Assembly (NCBI GenBank): GCA_023052935.1
Contig: CM041292.1
Coordinates: forward strand, 176,596,111 to 176,660,110
DNA: 64,000 bases
Origin: Piezodorus guildinii
Taxonomy: Eukaryota > Arthropoda > Insecta > Hemiptera > Pentatomidae
Direction of reading: 5' to 3'
Positions 43,600 to 53,043 of this stretch are shown here, in pieces. The first letter of the stretch is position 1. The number at the start of each line of letters is the position of its first letter. A program made the position numbers and the translations under genes. The notes below the pieces were generated by a model. It was not told the DNA's origin. It made no database searches and worked only from the letters and a program-made list of their open reading frames with translations.

Positions 43600-44045
43600 T
43601 CTTTACAATCCAGTTCTTCAATTTAGTTTATTACAATAAGAATTATCTGTGTGCTCCTCATAAACGCAGATTTCTACTACTAAACTTCTAATTTGCTATA
43701 GAAAGCTCTCGAAAATCACCATTTTCAGACCTATTTGGACAATATGGCATTGACTTTTGGGGCACCACCATGCCTTATAGTCGATGTTCGTTTTGTAAAT
43801 CCTTGATGCTCGTTATTGTCTCACAAACAGTTATCCATAATGTCCAAAGCATTCTATTTTTTGCATATTGGATCCAAAATTTAATCTGAAATCACATCAT
43901 TTAACAAAAATTACTTCAACAGACTCCCATAACCGATCCCCCTACGTCGAAAATTCCCATTCTCAGAAACCTCTTAAAATAAATGTAATGCAGAAAAAGA
44001 GATCCCAGATTCCTTCCTCTATTTTTCCTATACTCAACCCAAATC
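43600..44045 (+). mobile_element. Jockey-type LINE relic
   Basis: RPIWTIWH- and YGIDFWGTTMPYS-like readings (about 43728-43775) match the KPIWTYGIELWGS block of Jockey elements. The rest is too decayed to align with confidence. Confidence 0.45.
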
Positions 44046-44062
44046 ACATGGGATAAAAAAAA

Positions 44063-44955
44063 TCAGGTGCGGACAACACACGACTTTCACTTACCTCCAT
44101 TTTTAAAATCAATGAAAGAATTTTCAAATACAGTTAGAGATAATAATACGTGAAACTACGTATTAAAGAATTAATTAAATTGAATTTATATAGAAACATG
44201 TGTTTTATTACAAAATCTATTATATTATCATCTAAAATAATCAGTTAGTTTTATCTTCTTTTCATCACTCTCTATTAACTTTTAAAAGCTTGAGTATAAG
44301 ATAATTTTTTTTTTTAAATCTTTAGCTTTCCAACGGTATAACATACATGTATATTACTGCTCTTATGTTCAAAAACAAAAAAATTTATTAAAAATATATT
44401 TTTTCAGTTTTTTCCTTTAGTTGGTTATCGAATTCATTCAATTTATATATTTACCTGTTTTTATTAGTGGTAACAAGGTAATATAGTTATTTTTATAGAA
44501 TCAACAAAATTAAAGGTACTTTAGGGGAAGAAAATTTAAAATATCGGCATTTAAGCCCTGTCAAACCATTTTTATCCAAATGAAACCTAAATGATATTAA
44601 AGCACATTAAATTTTACATCGATATAGCAAATTAATCAAAATCGTGGAATTGTTTTCGAGAAAATCGAAAAAAGGTGAAATTGCATGGTATAAAGTGGCT
44701 CTTCTGGTAAGCTCATTTTGATGAAAAAGGTTTTGTTTCGTCTCGGGCGTATATTTTTTTAAATATAAAATTTCAGTTTAATTGGACATACCGTTTCTGC
44801 CCGGGAGTTACACACACGCACACACACACCTTTTTGCGGGACTTGGTCATTTGGACCCACGGGGCCCTAAAATGTGTATTTCCGTTGAAAACTGGAATTC
44901 AGAAAATTTCACGACTCGCAATACTTTCCCTTACTATATATAGTTTAGTGAAAGA
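44063..44955 (+). mobile_element. Family H element, near-complete copy
   Basis: Starts TCAGGTGCGGACAACACACG, contains ACTTTCACTTACC at 44084-44096, and ends with the hairpin TTTCCCTTACTATATATAG. The 3' arm is mutated (TTTAGTGAAAGAAAAA). Confidence 0.85.
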
Positions 44956-45594
44956 AAAATCAAAATGGAAGAGAACCACAATATTGCAATATTGTTTTGT
45001 TTGTTACTTGTTGAACAATAAAGGAGATAAGAAAACAAGATTTTAGTAGAAATCATAAAAAAAAAAAAAAAAGAGAGGGAGAAATAGGGGATTAATAACG
45101 CTAACTTATGATACAACGCATGAAACAAGAGAAGTCCCACTAATCCCCACCTTCCATTTCTGATAAAGAAAACAGACATTTGATATGAAAGAGGCAGTTT
45201 AGGCTAGATTACACGCGCTTAATATCTAGGAGGCAGGGGAGACAAGATTGCAACGAACTTACTATCTATGAGGCGGGGAACTGGTGCCACGGTCAGCCGG
45301 AACTTGACTTCGGCCTCAAACCGGGGCCATTTCCGCTCTTTCCCTTTCACGCCCATTTTTTTTTTCTCCGTTAATTTCAAGTTTACCTTTTTTAATTTGT
45401 TTTTATAATTTATTGACACCTGTCGCGAGGTCAGCTATCTCGATAGGATGGAATTTGACGACATAAATAAAGTTTAAAAAAATGTATTCAATTAAAAAAA
45501 AAATGAAAGGTCTAGGATAAATAACTCCAACTAAGAGATTGTACTGACATTTCTACTTAAACGCATTAATATAATTTTGTTAAATTGGCGTATA
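44956..45594. other. No gene supported
   Basis: A GC-richer patch at 45180-45430 carries a basic minus-strand frame of 66 codons without family resemblance. Confidence 0.4.
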
Positions 45595-45955
45595 AACTTT
45601 ATTTTTAATGGTGATTCCATACGCGAACGCTACTTTTCTGAATAATATCTTATATACTCCTACCTCGCTGATAAAACTTTTTAAGTAAACCATAACATTT
45701 TCCTAATCTTCCATATTTTCACAGTCTTATGGTTGTGTCAATATTTTATAATCCATCAGTTCTCACTAAACACTATCCTCAAACTGCAGCAAAACAAAAT
45801 CTTCAATCCCACATCACAGCCATTGAATAATAGTGTCACAATTGAACGGTTTAAGTAAATTCTAAAAATTCTCATAGAATAATCTTTATACGAGACAGGA
45901 AAGACAAGAAACTTCTCGTAGATACATGATACTACTTAATTTATATTGTGGTGTG
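45595..45955 (+). mobile_element. Jockey-A LINE relic
   Basis: Nucleotide blocks AAACCATAACATTTTCCTAA, TCCATATTTTCACAGTCTTA and CCCACATCACAGCCATTGAA align in order with 3368-3590 of the better Jockey-A copy. Large deletions are present, including the YADDT box. Confidence 0.6.
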
Positions 45956-46284
45956 GTTTTGAACTTCTTTTTTTTTTTTATATACATGTGACCGTCAAGA
46001 CTTGACACCAAATCCTATATGGTCAATATGTGTTTGCCACAGTTTAATAAAAACTTAGGTTATGGAACCAAAAAGAATAAAAAAAGTATCAATAAATTAA
46101 GTAGATAGAGAAAATTATAACTTAATGTAAATGAGAGAGGAAGGTAACTCAAAAGAGATAGAAAAAATACAATAATAACACTATTAACATTAAAATAAAT
46201 TCTGTGAAGTGATTTTGTTTCTATATTTTGCACTGGGCGTTAATAAAGAACTGCTTGATCATCAAATATTTTTTATTTATAAAT
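45956..46284. other. No recognised feature
   Basis: AT-rich sequence. Confidence 0.4.
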
Positions 46285-46923
46285 GAAATGAAATTTTATT
46301 CTGGGACAGCTAGTCCCCTAAGAATAATATAAATGTACAATAAAATATTTAAATTCTGGCTATATAAATTTTAACAACATGGTATCAAATTATATAGCAT
46401 ATGGTATATACATGCATGCACACACACAGACATACACACATATATACACACACACATTCATTTATATACCTACATATTCATACACACATTCACAAACACA
46501 AACACATATATATACATATATAAGGTCATATTACCTCAAAGAAATACATATATTAAAACAAAAAATAGTGAAAATTAAGATAAAAATAAAGAGGCCAAAC
46601 AATTAAGTTTATAAAGGCACGGAGGATTGATGTTCGAGGAGATGGATAAATAGGTGATGTTTGAAGGAGGCTAAGGATTGGCATGTACGAATCGACATAG
46701 GTAAGGAATTCCAAAATGAAGATGCAAGTATGACAAAGGATCTCTCAAAGGAAGCAGTTCTGTGGGATGGAATGAGCAGGTTCGAGGGCTGGAATCTTGT
46801 GTTGATAGAGTGGACAGAGGATAGGGGGGTGAACATATTGTAGATATAACTGGGTTTTTTGGTTCTGAATGGTGAAGGTAAGTTCCTAAGAAGTATTGCC
46901 GTCGGAATTTTGGGTAAAGCCAC
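46285..46923 (-). mobile_element. CR1-type LINE 3' end
   Basis: Read on the minus strand, coding at 46609-46923 ends with LIPSHRTASFERSFVILASS, FWNSLPMSIRTCQSLASFKH and HLFIHLLEHQ, the classic CR1-type C-terminus. The 3' UTR ends near 46285 with GGGGACTAGCTGTCCCAGAA followed by TAAAATTT repeats, comparable to the ending of the copy at 40845-42536. CA and TA microsatellites lie within the UTR at 46405-46525. The 104-codon frame has no upstream domains. Confidence 0.75.
46405..46525. repeat. CA/TA-rich microsatellite
   Basis: Interrupted CACA and TATA runs. Confidence 0.8.
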
Positions 46924-47385
46924 TTCAACTCTGCATACCAGGTAGAGACATGAGAGCGCCTGGGAATTCCGAAGATGAATCTAATGAAACAGTTCTTCAG
47001 TCTCTTCAGCCTCATCTCAAGCGTCTCGGCCTTATCTAACTGTTGTAAAAACATGGCCTCTGTTTCTAGGGGAACCATCACTTCTCTTTGCTTCCCATAT
47101 TTCCTGCATCGGAATAGAATGTGGCGCGGATCTTCAGGGACTTTGCATGTTACGCAATTGCCATCATTTTCTATTTTCATTAAATTTAGATATTTTTTTG
47201 TGCAGCCATGGTTATTCCGTAGTCTTACAAGTTGGGCAATTTCTTTTCTATCGATTTGTTGAATCTTTGAGAACCATGGTATCAGGCTGACGGTTGGCTG
47301 AGTTTGATAATAGTCCTTGTTTTGAACTTGTATCATGATAGAGTATGGTGGACAGAGTAACACCCAGCGGCACCTCTCTTTTGCC
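46924..47385 (-). mobile_element. I-type LINE C-terminal fragment
   Basis: The frame from 47363 reads ...LVRLRNNHGCTKKYLNLMKI, then CVTCKVPEDPRHILFRCRKY, a zinc-knuckle-like C-X2-C...H-X4-C of the type found after RNase H in I- and R1-type LINEs. The frame then runs by chance into the CR1 fragment downstream in a different register, which makes a chimeric 230-codon open frame (46671-47363) that is not a real protein. Confidence 0.65.
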
Positions 47386-47394
47386 TGATTCCTT

Positions 47395-47811
47395 TTCTAA
47401 TTACATCAGGAAGTTACTTATCCAACTCCTTTTCAGCCTTCGACGGATAGTTTAGGCATATCGGTAGTGGCTATGTTTCGTATGTTCATGTAAGTTGTGA
47501 ACACGTTTGTATAGGGTCCTTATCTATTTGTTGATTGTTGACATGTGAAGATCTGTATGTAGAGTTTTGCAGCTAACTTACCAATGAGAAATCATAGCTC
47601 TAAAAATTTTGGATTGGAAAATTAGAATTTTACGTAAGTGTATCTTTTTGGCTCCCCCGTATATCTGTGACGCGTCCAGTTTGGTTTCAGTATGTTCAAG
47701 TGTTTCTGTTAAAGCTTTTATTTCGAACGACTTATATCTGATATCTGCGTGGGCTCCACGTCATTCTTATGTAGATTGTCAATCCGAGATATCTGATTGT
47801 GCCTGTATTTT
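47395..47811 (-). mobile_element. Jockey-type LINE C-terminal fragment
   Basis: Conceptual minus-strand reading gives YGGAKKIHLRKI, IFQSKIFRAMISHW, KTLHTDLHMSTINK, IRTLYKRVHNLHEHTKHSH and TIRRRLKRSW. These align in order with Jockey C-termini such as Jockey-B. Stops occur between the blocks. Its upstream end abuts the family H copy at 47812. Confidence 0.65.
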
Positions 47812-48710
47812 ACTTTTACTTACCTATATATGAAATATATATATAGTAAGGGAAAGTATTGCGATCGTGAAAATTTTCTAATTCCAGTTTTGGGGCGGAA
47901 ATGCACGTTTTAGGGTCTCCTGAGTCCAAATGACCAAGTCCCGAAAAAAGGTCTGTGTGTGTGGTAAGTCTAGCGCAAAAACGATAAGTCGTACGAAACT
48001 GAAATTCCATTTTTTTTTATTAAAGCAACATTCATACATTACAGCAACTTTTTCATCAAAATCGGCTAACCAGAAGAGCCACTTAATACCATGCATTTTG
48101 CATCTTTTTACGATTTTCTCAAAAATTGCTCTAACGATTTTGATCAAACTTGATTGGAATTAGTATTATTATTGATGCAAAATTTAATAGGCATGTAGGT
48201 TTCATTCTGATTGAAATATTCTGATAGGGCTTAATGCTGATGTTTAAAAATTTTCTTCCTCTAAACTACCTTTAATTTTGTACATTCCTAAAGATTAACC
48301 ATATCATCTTAATGACATTGATAAAGGACGGTTAAATATTCCAGTTGGAAGAATTTGATGACCGACCAAAGTATAAAAGAGCAAAACTATTTTTTAACGT
48401 AATTTTTGGTTTATTAATAATAAGAACAGTAACATAGACGTATAATATACCGTTGGAAAGAGAAAGATTTTAGAAAAAACATTATCTTATACACAAAGTT
48501 GTAAAAGGTAATGTAAAGTGACGAATAGGGAATAAACTTATTACTGATTAATAATTCAATATAGTTATATTATTTAATCTAATTAATATGTTTCCAACGA
48601 AAACGAATACACGTTTAATTGAAATAGCTTGAAATTAAAGTATATTTAATAGTTTCTAAAGTAATTATAAAAGTCGACGTAATTGAAAGTCGTGTATTGC
48701 TCGCACCAGA
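47812..48710 (-). mobile_element. Family H element, full-length copy
   Basis: The 3' hairpin uses the long loop form (TTACCTATATATGAAATATA before TAGTAAGGGAAAG). The 5' end finishes at 48710 (reverse complement TCTGGTGCGAGCAATACACG). Confidence 0.85.
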
Positions 48711-48744
48711 TTTTTTATTTAAATTTCGATCACAAGAAAGGAGT

Positions 48745-48782
48745 TACGCGCCAAGTGTAAGTTTTGTGTTGGACGCACCTGA
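48745..48782 (-). mobile_element. Family H 5' terminus, orphan fragment
   Basis: AAGTGTAAGTTTTGTGTTGG followed by ACGCACCTGA matches the reversed 5' end of family H. It lies 72 bp beyond the 5' end of the full copy. Confidence 0.55.
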
Positions 48783-49129
48783 TTTATTTGTCGGAAACTA
48801 TTCATTTTGTGGCATTAATCATAAATAACCGTCTTTAAAGGATTTTGCTATACATCTTACGGGCACGTGGATGACAGTAATATAGAGTTTAGACTTTGGT
48901 TTTAGATTCAGCTATTCAATTCTAGTCAAATTGAAATATGTCAGCATTAGTTAAGAGTTAGTTGTCGATTTCGAATTTCTAATTCAATCATCGGGACCAT
49001 CGGCCACAACTAGACTACTAGTCGGCTAACTTATATATTTCGAATTCCGTTGGCGTACAAACTTTCTGCCACACGGCCAGTAGTTAGAATGGTTTTGAGA
49101 AGTGTGGCCCAGAGAATAGGAATTGGGAA
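48783..49129. other. No recognised feature
   Basis: Less AT-rich sequence at 48990-49120, unassigned. Confidence 0.4.
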
Positions 49130-49330
49130 ATAGTCAAATTAAAAGTACGTAATATTTTACTCAAATACTCAGACTACTGAAGTACTGAAAGTGTACAAAC
49201 CTGTACCCCAACTCATGACTGCGAAGTGCCAAAAGTACTCAGCCTGTGTCCTCAGTACTTTATTATTTCTTCAGGTACTCAGAATTATTTCACAATGAGT
49301 ATCTACTCCCATACTTAAGGTTGAGTTCTT
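49130..49330. repeat. Cluster of AGTACT/ACTCAG motifs, possible hAT end
   Basis: AGTAC-type and ACTCAG-type words recur at about 49141-49310 (for example AAATACTCAGACTACTGAAG and CAAAAGTACTCAGCC). Runs of such words are typical of subterminal regions of hAT transposons. No inverted terminal repeat or transposase was found. Confidence 0.35.
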
Positions 49331-49547
49331 TCAATACTATTTACTTTATATAGGGTGTTTCGTAATTTCACGGCACATTTTATGTATGTGTTCAGTAACA
49401 CAAAATTAATAAAAAAGTTCATATTAACATATATCTCAAACTCATTTATTAAAGAAATATCAAAATTTGAAGATTTATTTTTTTTATCACATTAAGAATG
49501 ACTGTCCAAAGTTTAACGTGTTTAATACTGAATAACAATTTTTAATC
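49331..49547. other. No recognised feature
   Basis: AT-rich; it starts with ATAGGGTGTTTCGTAATTTC, which might be a transposon end, but no partner was found. Confidence 0.3.
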
Positions 49548-49889
49548 AACTGATAAACAAATGAACGATAAGCAATAACAGTAGTTGCTCATCTGTTTAT
49601 CATTTTCATGGAAGACATCATAAATTTATTCACTTTGTCTGAACAGACATGATTTTAACTTATGGTAAGGTACGTTATCTTCAAACAGCAGTAGCACCGT
49701 TTCTAATTAACTTACCATAAGTTAAAAGCATGTTTGTTTGTTCTGCAAAAGTGAATAAATGTATGCTGTCTCCCATAGTAATCAAAAATTGAACTGTGTC
49801 ACATGTTCACTCACACTAAAACAAACAGAACTAAAGAAACAGATCAGCAACTACTGTCATTGCTTATCGTTCAATTTTTTATCAGTTTA
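49548..49889. mobile_element. Foldback (long inverted repeat) element
   Basis: The left arm 49548-49669 pairs with the right arm 49711-49889 around a 41-bp spacer. Paired blocks include TTTAACTTATGGTAAG with CTTACCATAAGTTAAAA, TTTATTCACTTTG with its partner near 49746-49760, and AACGATAAGCAATAACAGTA with its partner near 49853-49872. The right arm has about 50 bp extra near 49783-49835. It is unrelated in sequence to the foldback at 4090-4672. No target duplication was identified. Confidence 0.75.
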
Positions 49890-50334
49890 ATGGTTCGAAA
49901 ACATATGGTAAGAAGAGAAGCTCAAGTACAGCAGAAGGGTGCACACTACACACCATCTCTTTCTTCTTTTCTGAGTACGCTGCGACAAGAATGGAGTAGA
50001 AGAAGAAAAGGTCGCCCTAGGCTGGACGAAAAGGCGGGGAGGATGAAGAGATGAAACGAGAGAAACACCATATCAACCATACCAAGAAGCAATTATCTAG
50101 CCCACCTAAATTTGAACCTAACCCAATTGTTCAAAATACACCAATATTTAATCCCAACAGTTTTTCTTCCACTTATTAAATACAGTCCACTTGTTCTAGC
50201 TGCCACTTGGTCTAATCCTTATCATTCTTCATAATGATGGTTAGATCAAACAATTTACTATGGGTTGTTTCAAGGTGATATCGAAATAAGGAGCCAATAT
50301 GTATTTACATAGGAATCCAAGGCTTATTTATAAT
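49890..50334. other. No gene supported
   Basis: A basic open frame of 83 codons starting at 49803 overlaps the right arm of the foldback and has no domain. The region is otherwise unassigned. Confidence 0.4.
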
Positions 50335-50840
50335 AGCAGGGAAGCTATTGTGATCGCAAACGATTTCGAGTTCGATTTTTGATACACGTCTTAAGGTTCC
50401 CTGAGTCCAAATGACCGAGTCACGCAAAAAGGTCTCTTTGTGTGGTAAGTATACCTGGAAGTATAAAAGTGGTATGAAGCTGAAATTTCATATTTTAGAA
50501 AGGTATATGGCTGAGATGTTACAGCTACTTTTTCAACAAAATCGTCCAGCCAGAAGAGCGACTTCTCAAAACTGATCTAACGATTTTGATTAAACTTGCT
50601 ATACCGATGTAAAATTTCGTGGGCTCTAATATCATCAAGGTTTTATTCTGATTGAAAAATTCGAGCTTAAATGCCAGCCAACATTTTAAATTTTCTTTCA
50701 TTCATTTTATGTTGTTAGCATTTATGAAAAAAGGGTAAATATACAAGATAAAGATTTAAAAGCCAACGAAAAGAGAAAAACTATAAAAATATACTTATAG
50801 GTTGTTTTTTTTTTTCTAACATAAGAATATATTGATGTAT
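50335..50840 (-). mobile_element. Family H element, both ends lost
   Basis: Begins at GGGAAGCTATTGTGATCGCA without the hairpin's first arm and continues through CCTGAGTCCAAATGACCGAG, GCTATACCGATGTAAAATTT and TTCTAACATAAGAATATATT. The 5' half is missing. Confidence 0.7.
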
Positions 50841-50883
50841 AATATTCTTATTTATATAATATTCTTCATTTAAATGTCCAAAA

Positions 50884-51158
50884 GAGACCACCTATAGCAT
50901 GGGGTCTAGGATAACAGGGGTTCAAGCCCGCAGGTGGTCCTAGAATTTTATAATGGGAGTCAAAAATCCTTAATCCCTCGGAGGGAACGTAAAAAGGTGG
51001 TCCCGATTCTATGCGACGTCAGGCACTCATTAAAGATCCCTATCTTAATTCAAACTAGATAAGCAAAATTAAGGACTCCTACTGTAGTGTCGTCCCATTA
51101 GCCATAGTATCATAAAGTGACTTTAAATACAATAAATAAAGACACGAACAAATGCACA
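50884..51158 (+). mobile_element. SINE-A copy, nearly full length
   Basis: Head with GGGGTTCAAGCCCGCAGGTG; the stretch between the A and B boxes is shortened. The body and the 3' AATAAATAAAGACACGAAC tail are present. Confidence 0.8.
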
Positions 51159-51503
51159 AACAAAATACCGCTAAAACTTTTTTATTTCTCAATGTTTTTA
51201 CTTGAACATACTCTGAAAATCTTGAATAAATGCAGCGGCTGAGCGTGATCTAGACCTAATCACCCCCTTGCATGACAGTTGGCCTACAAGCAGTGAGGTA
51301 ATATCTAGAGCAGGTGTTGGAACGGGACCGAGGATCGGAACTGAAAGTAAAATGAAATGTTGCTGGCCGTGAATTCAAGTCCAAGGTAATATCCGCCCAA
51401 TGCCTCTCCATTTTGTATCCATGTATTTAATATGTATATCGTTATATCCAAGTTTGATCAAACCTAATTGTTCTGTTGTTTGCTGGGGCAATTTTGTAGA
51501 GGA
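51159..51503. other. No gene; segment shared with 32195-32260
   Basis: CTGAGCGTGATCTAGACCTA at about 51238-51257 resembles the minus strand near 32240. No family could be defined. Confidence 0.35.
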
Positions 51504-51512
51504 ATGAAAGAG

Positions 51513-51559
51513 TAGTAAACTGGCTCTTTCATGCCACTTATGAAAGAGCCAGTTTACTA
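51513..51559. repeat. Perfect 20-bp hairpin with 7-nt loop
   Basis: TAGTAAACTGGCTCTTTCAT (51513-51532) and ATGAAAGAGCCAGTTTACTA (51540-51559) are perfect reverse complements around GCCACTT. The 9-mer ATGAAAGAG also lies directly before the left arm at 51504-51512, which points to a template-switch origin. Confidence 0.9.
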
Positions 51560-51879
51560 AGCGGACCAATATATGATACTTTTTTATAAAAAATTATGAT
51601 TTTTTTTTCAAAATTATTCTTTATTTTCTTAAGTAGATAAAAATCTTAAATACTATAAAAAAAGTCAACGAAATATTCATTATTACAAGATTCGAATAAT
51701 GAAACAATTCGGTATTGAAAGATCTACTAGAAGTTTTGAAAGAGCTAGTCAGCACTATAAAGTATAAATTTTGCAAAATAATAGTAATTGAAGAATATTA
51801 AAAACAAAACCACAATTTTAACGAATCCTTTGTAGTTAATAATGACATTTTTAAGACAACTTTTAATTGTATGAGTCAT
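51560..51879. other. No recognised feature
   Basis: AT-rich sequence downstream of the pogo-like fragment. Confidence 0.4.
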
Positions 51880-52281
51880 CTTTGCAATCATCACCCGCGT
51901 TTTCAATTTCTTTCCATTTATCTGGTCAGATATCATTTCCCATGGCGTAATCAATTGCTAGCTTCTTAGTTTGATGTCTTGCTAAGCCATAGCACATTTT
52001 AGAAGCAGTCTTTAAATAATCCGCAAGCATATTCTTCTGGTTTGTTGTGAAAATACGCCTATATTTCCTACATTAGGACCGTGTTTGTACGGTATTTCAC
52101 CAGTAGCCTTTGCTTTTTTAATTATTTTAGCTAAACAGGCCCTTGATATATTTATGACGAGTGCCATTTTGTTTATGAACTGACCCTATTCTAGAACTTC
52201 AGGGACTGCTTCTCCAATTACCGATTTTTCAGGTTTTCTTTGAATTCTTCGTTGTTTTTTTTTTGGACTAGACCTTTCCAT
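51880..52281 (-). pseudogene. pogo/Tigger-type transposase, N-terminal fragment
   Basis: From ATG at 52281-52279 the minus strand reads a basic start MERSSPKKKQRRIQRKPEK, then NKMALVINISRACLAKIIKK (an HTH-like segment), KATGEIPYKHGPNVGN, and after a frameshift near 52060 LADYLKTASKMCYGLARHQT and KKLAIDYAMGNDI, ending PDKWKEIENAGDD. The latter is the second, CENP-B-type HTH that leads to the family motif AG.DW. In pogo/Tigger elements these two domains bind the transposon ends. Two stops (near 52187 and 51940) and the frameshift inactivate it, and the DDE catalytic domain is absent. The assignment rests on residue patterns, and the element ends were not found. Confidence 0.6.
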
Positions 52282-52573
52282 AATGCAATATCTGAAGCAA
52301 ATAATTTAACAATATTTGAAAAAATTGTATATTTAGTATTATTATAAATATAACCTACAACAATATCAAAACTTTAGCGGCTCACTTTTTATGAAGCTTA
52401 AAAGCCAAATGTATGTATTTTATACTGTATTTATTTACAATTAAATACTAAAAAAATCAACTTAAATGAAGCAAATTACTTACTTTTTAGTGTTAAAAAC
52501 TTTGATTCGATGTAGCAGTGTCCGTTGGTTATGGCGACTGTCAAATGTTTATTTGTGACTGGGAATCAGTGTT
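52282..52573. other. No recognised feature
   Basis: AT-rich sequence upstream of the pogo-like start. Confidence 0.4.
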
Positions 52574-52585
52574 ATCACTTTAAAA
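52574..52585. repeat. Target-site duplication, left copy
   Basis: ATCACTTTAAAA, identical to 52749-52760. Confidence 0.8.
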
Positions 52586-52748
52586 AAATGGTGGAGTTTT
52601 TGTTGACCGTTGAGAAATTAGATAAGGAAGATGGTAGGGGGTGCGGTCATAAAATAGAAACACACACTAACAAACAAGTGCTATTTTAATTATGTGTGTT
52701 TTAAATGTGTGTTTATATTTTATGACCGCACCCACAACCATCTTCCAC
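52586..52748. mobile_element. Short foldback element related to 4090-4672
   Basis: The left arm reads TTGACCGTTGAGAAATTAGA and GGGGGTGCGGTCATAAAATA. The right arm mirrors it (TATTTTATGACCGCACCCAC). Both match the arms of 4090-4672. The apex lies at 52696/52697, between TTAATTATGTG and TGTTTTAAATG, so the whole hammerhead-bearing centre is absent. The left end extends about 35 bp further out than the right end, mirror-wise to the longer copy. A 12-bp target duplication flanks it. Confidence 0.8.
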
Positions 52749-52760
52749 ATCACTTTAAAA
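52749..52760. repeat. Target-site duplication, right copy
   Basis: ATCACTTTAAAA, identical to 52574-52585. Confidence 0.8.
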
Positions 52761-53043
52761 TAAATTCGCCAACCGAATTCGTTTCTAAACTATCAAAACT
52801 AAAGTAGCTCCTATTTTGTTATTGTGTTTAATTTACTTAATTTACCCATATTTACAATTTGGTTGATACATAAAGTTTATATATGTTTATTTTTATTTTA
52901 AACATTTTTAATAATTATTATAAATTAAAAAAACAAAACAATGTTTGACCAAATATTGAATACAAATATTTAAATAAAATTTACTAAGAACTTTTTTTAT
53001 AAAATTTCAAAAAAAAAAAAAAAAAAAACTTGTTTAAATACAA
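52761..53043. other. No recognised feature
   Basis: AT-rich; A-run at about 53009-53028. Confidence 0.4.

Noticed and set aside
46671..47363. 230-codon frame as a host gene
   Set aside because: Its first half is an I-type LINE zinc-knuckle region, and its second half reads a CR1 LINE in the wrong register.
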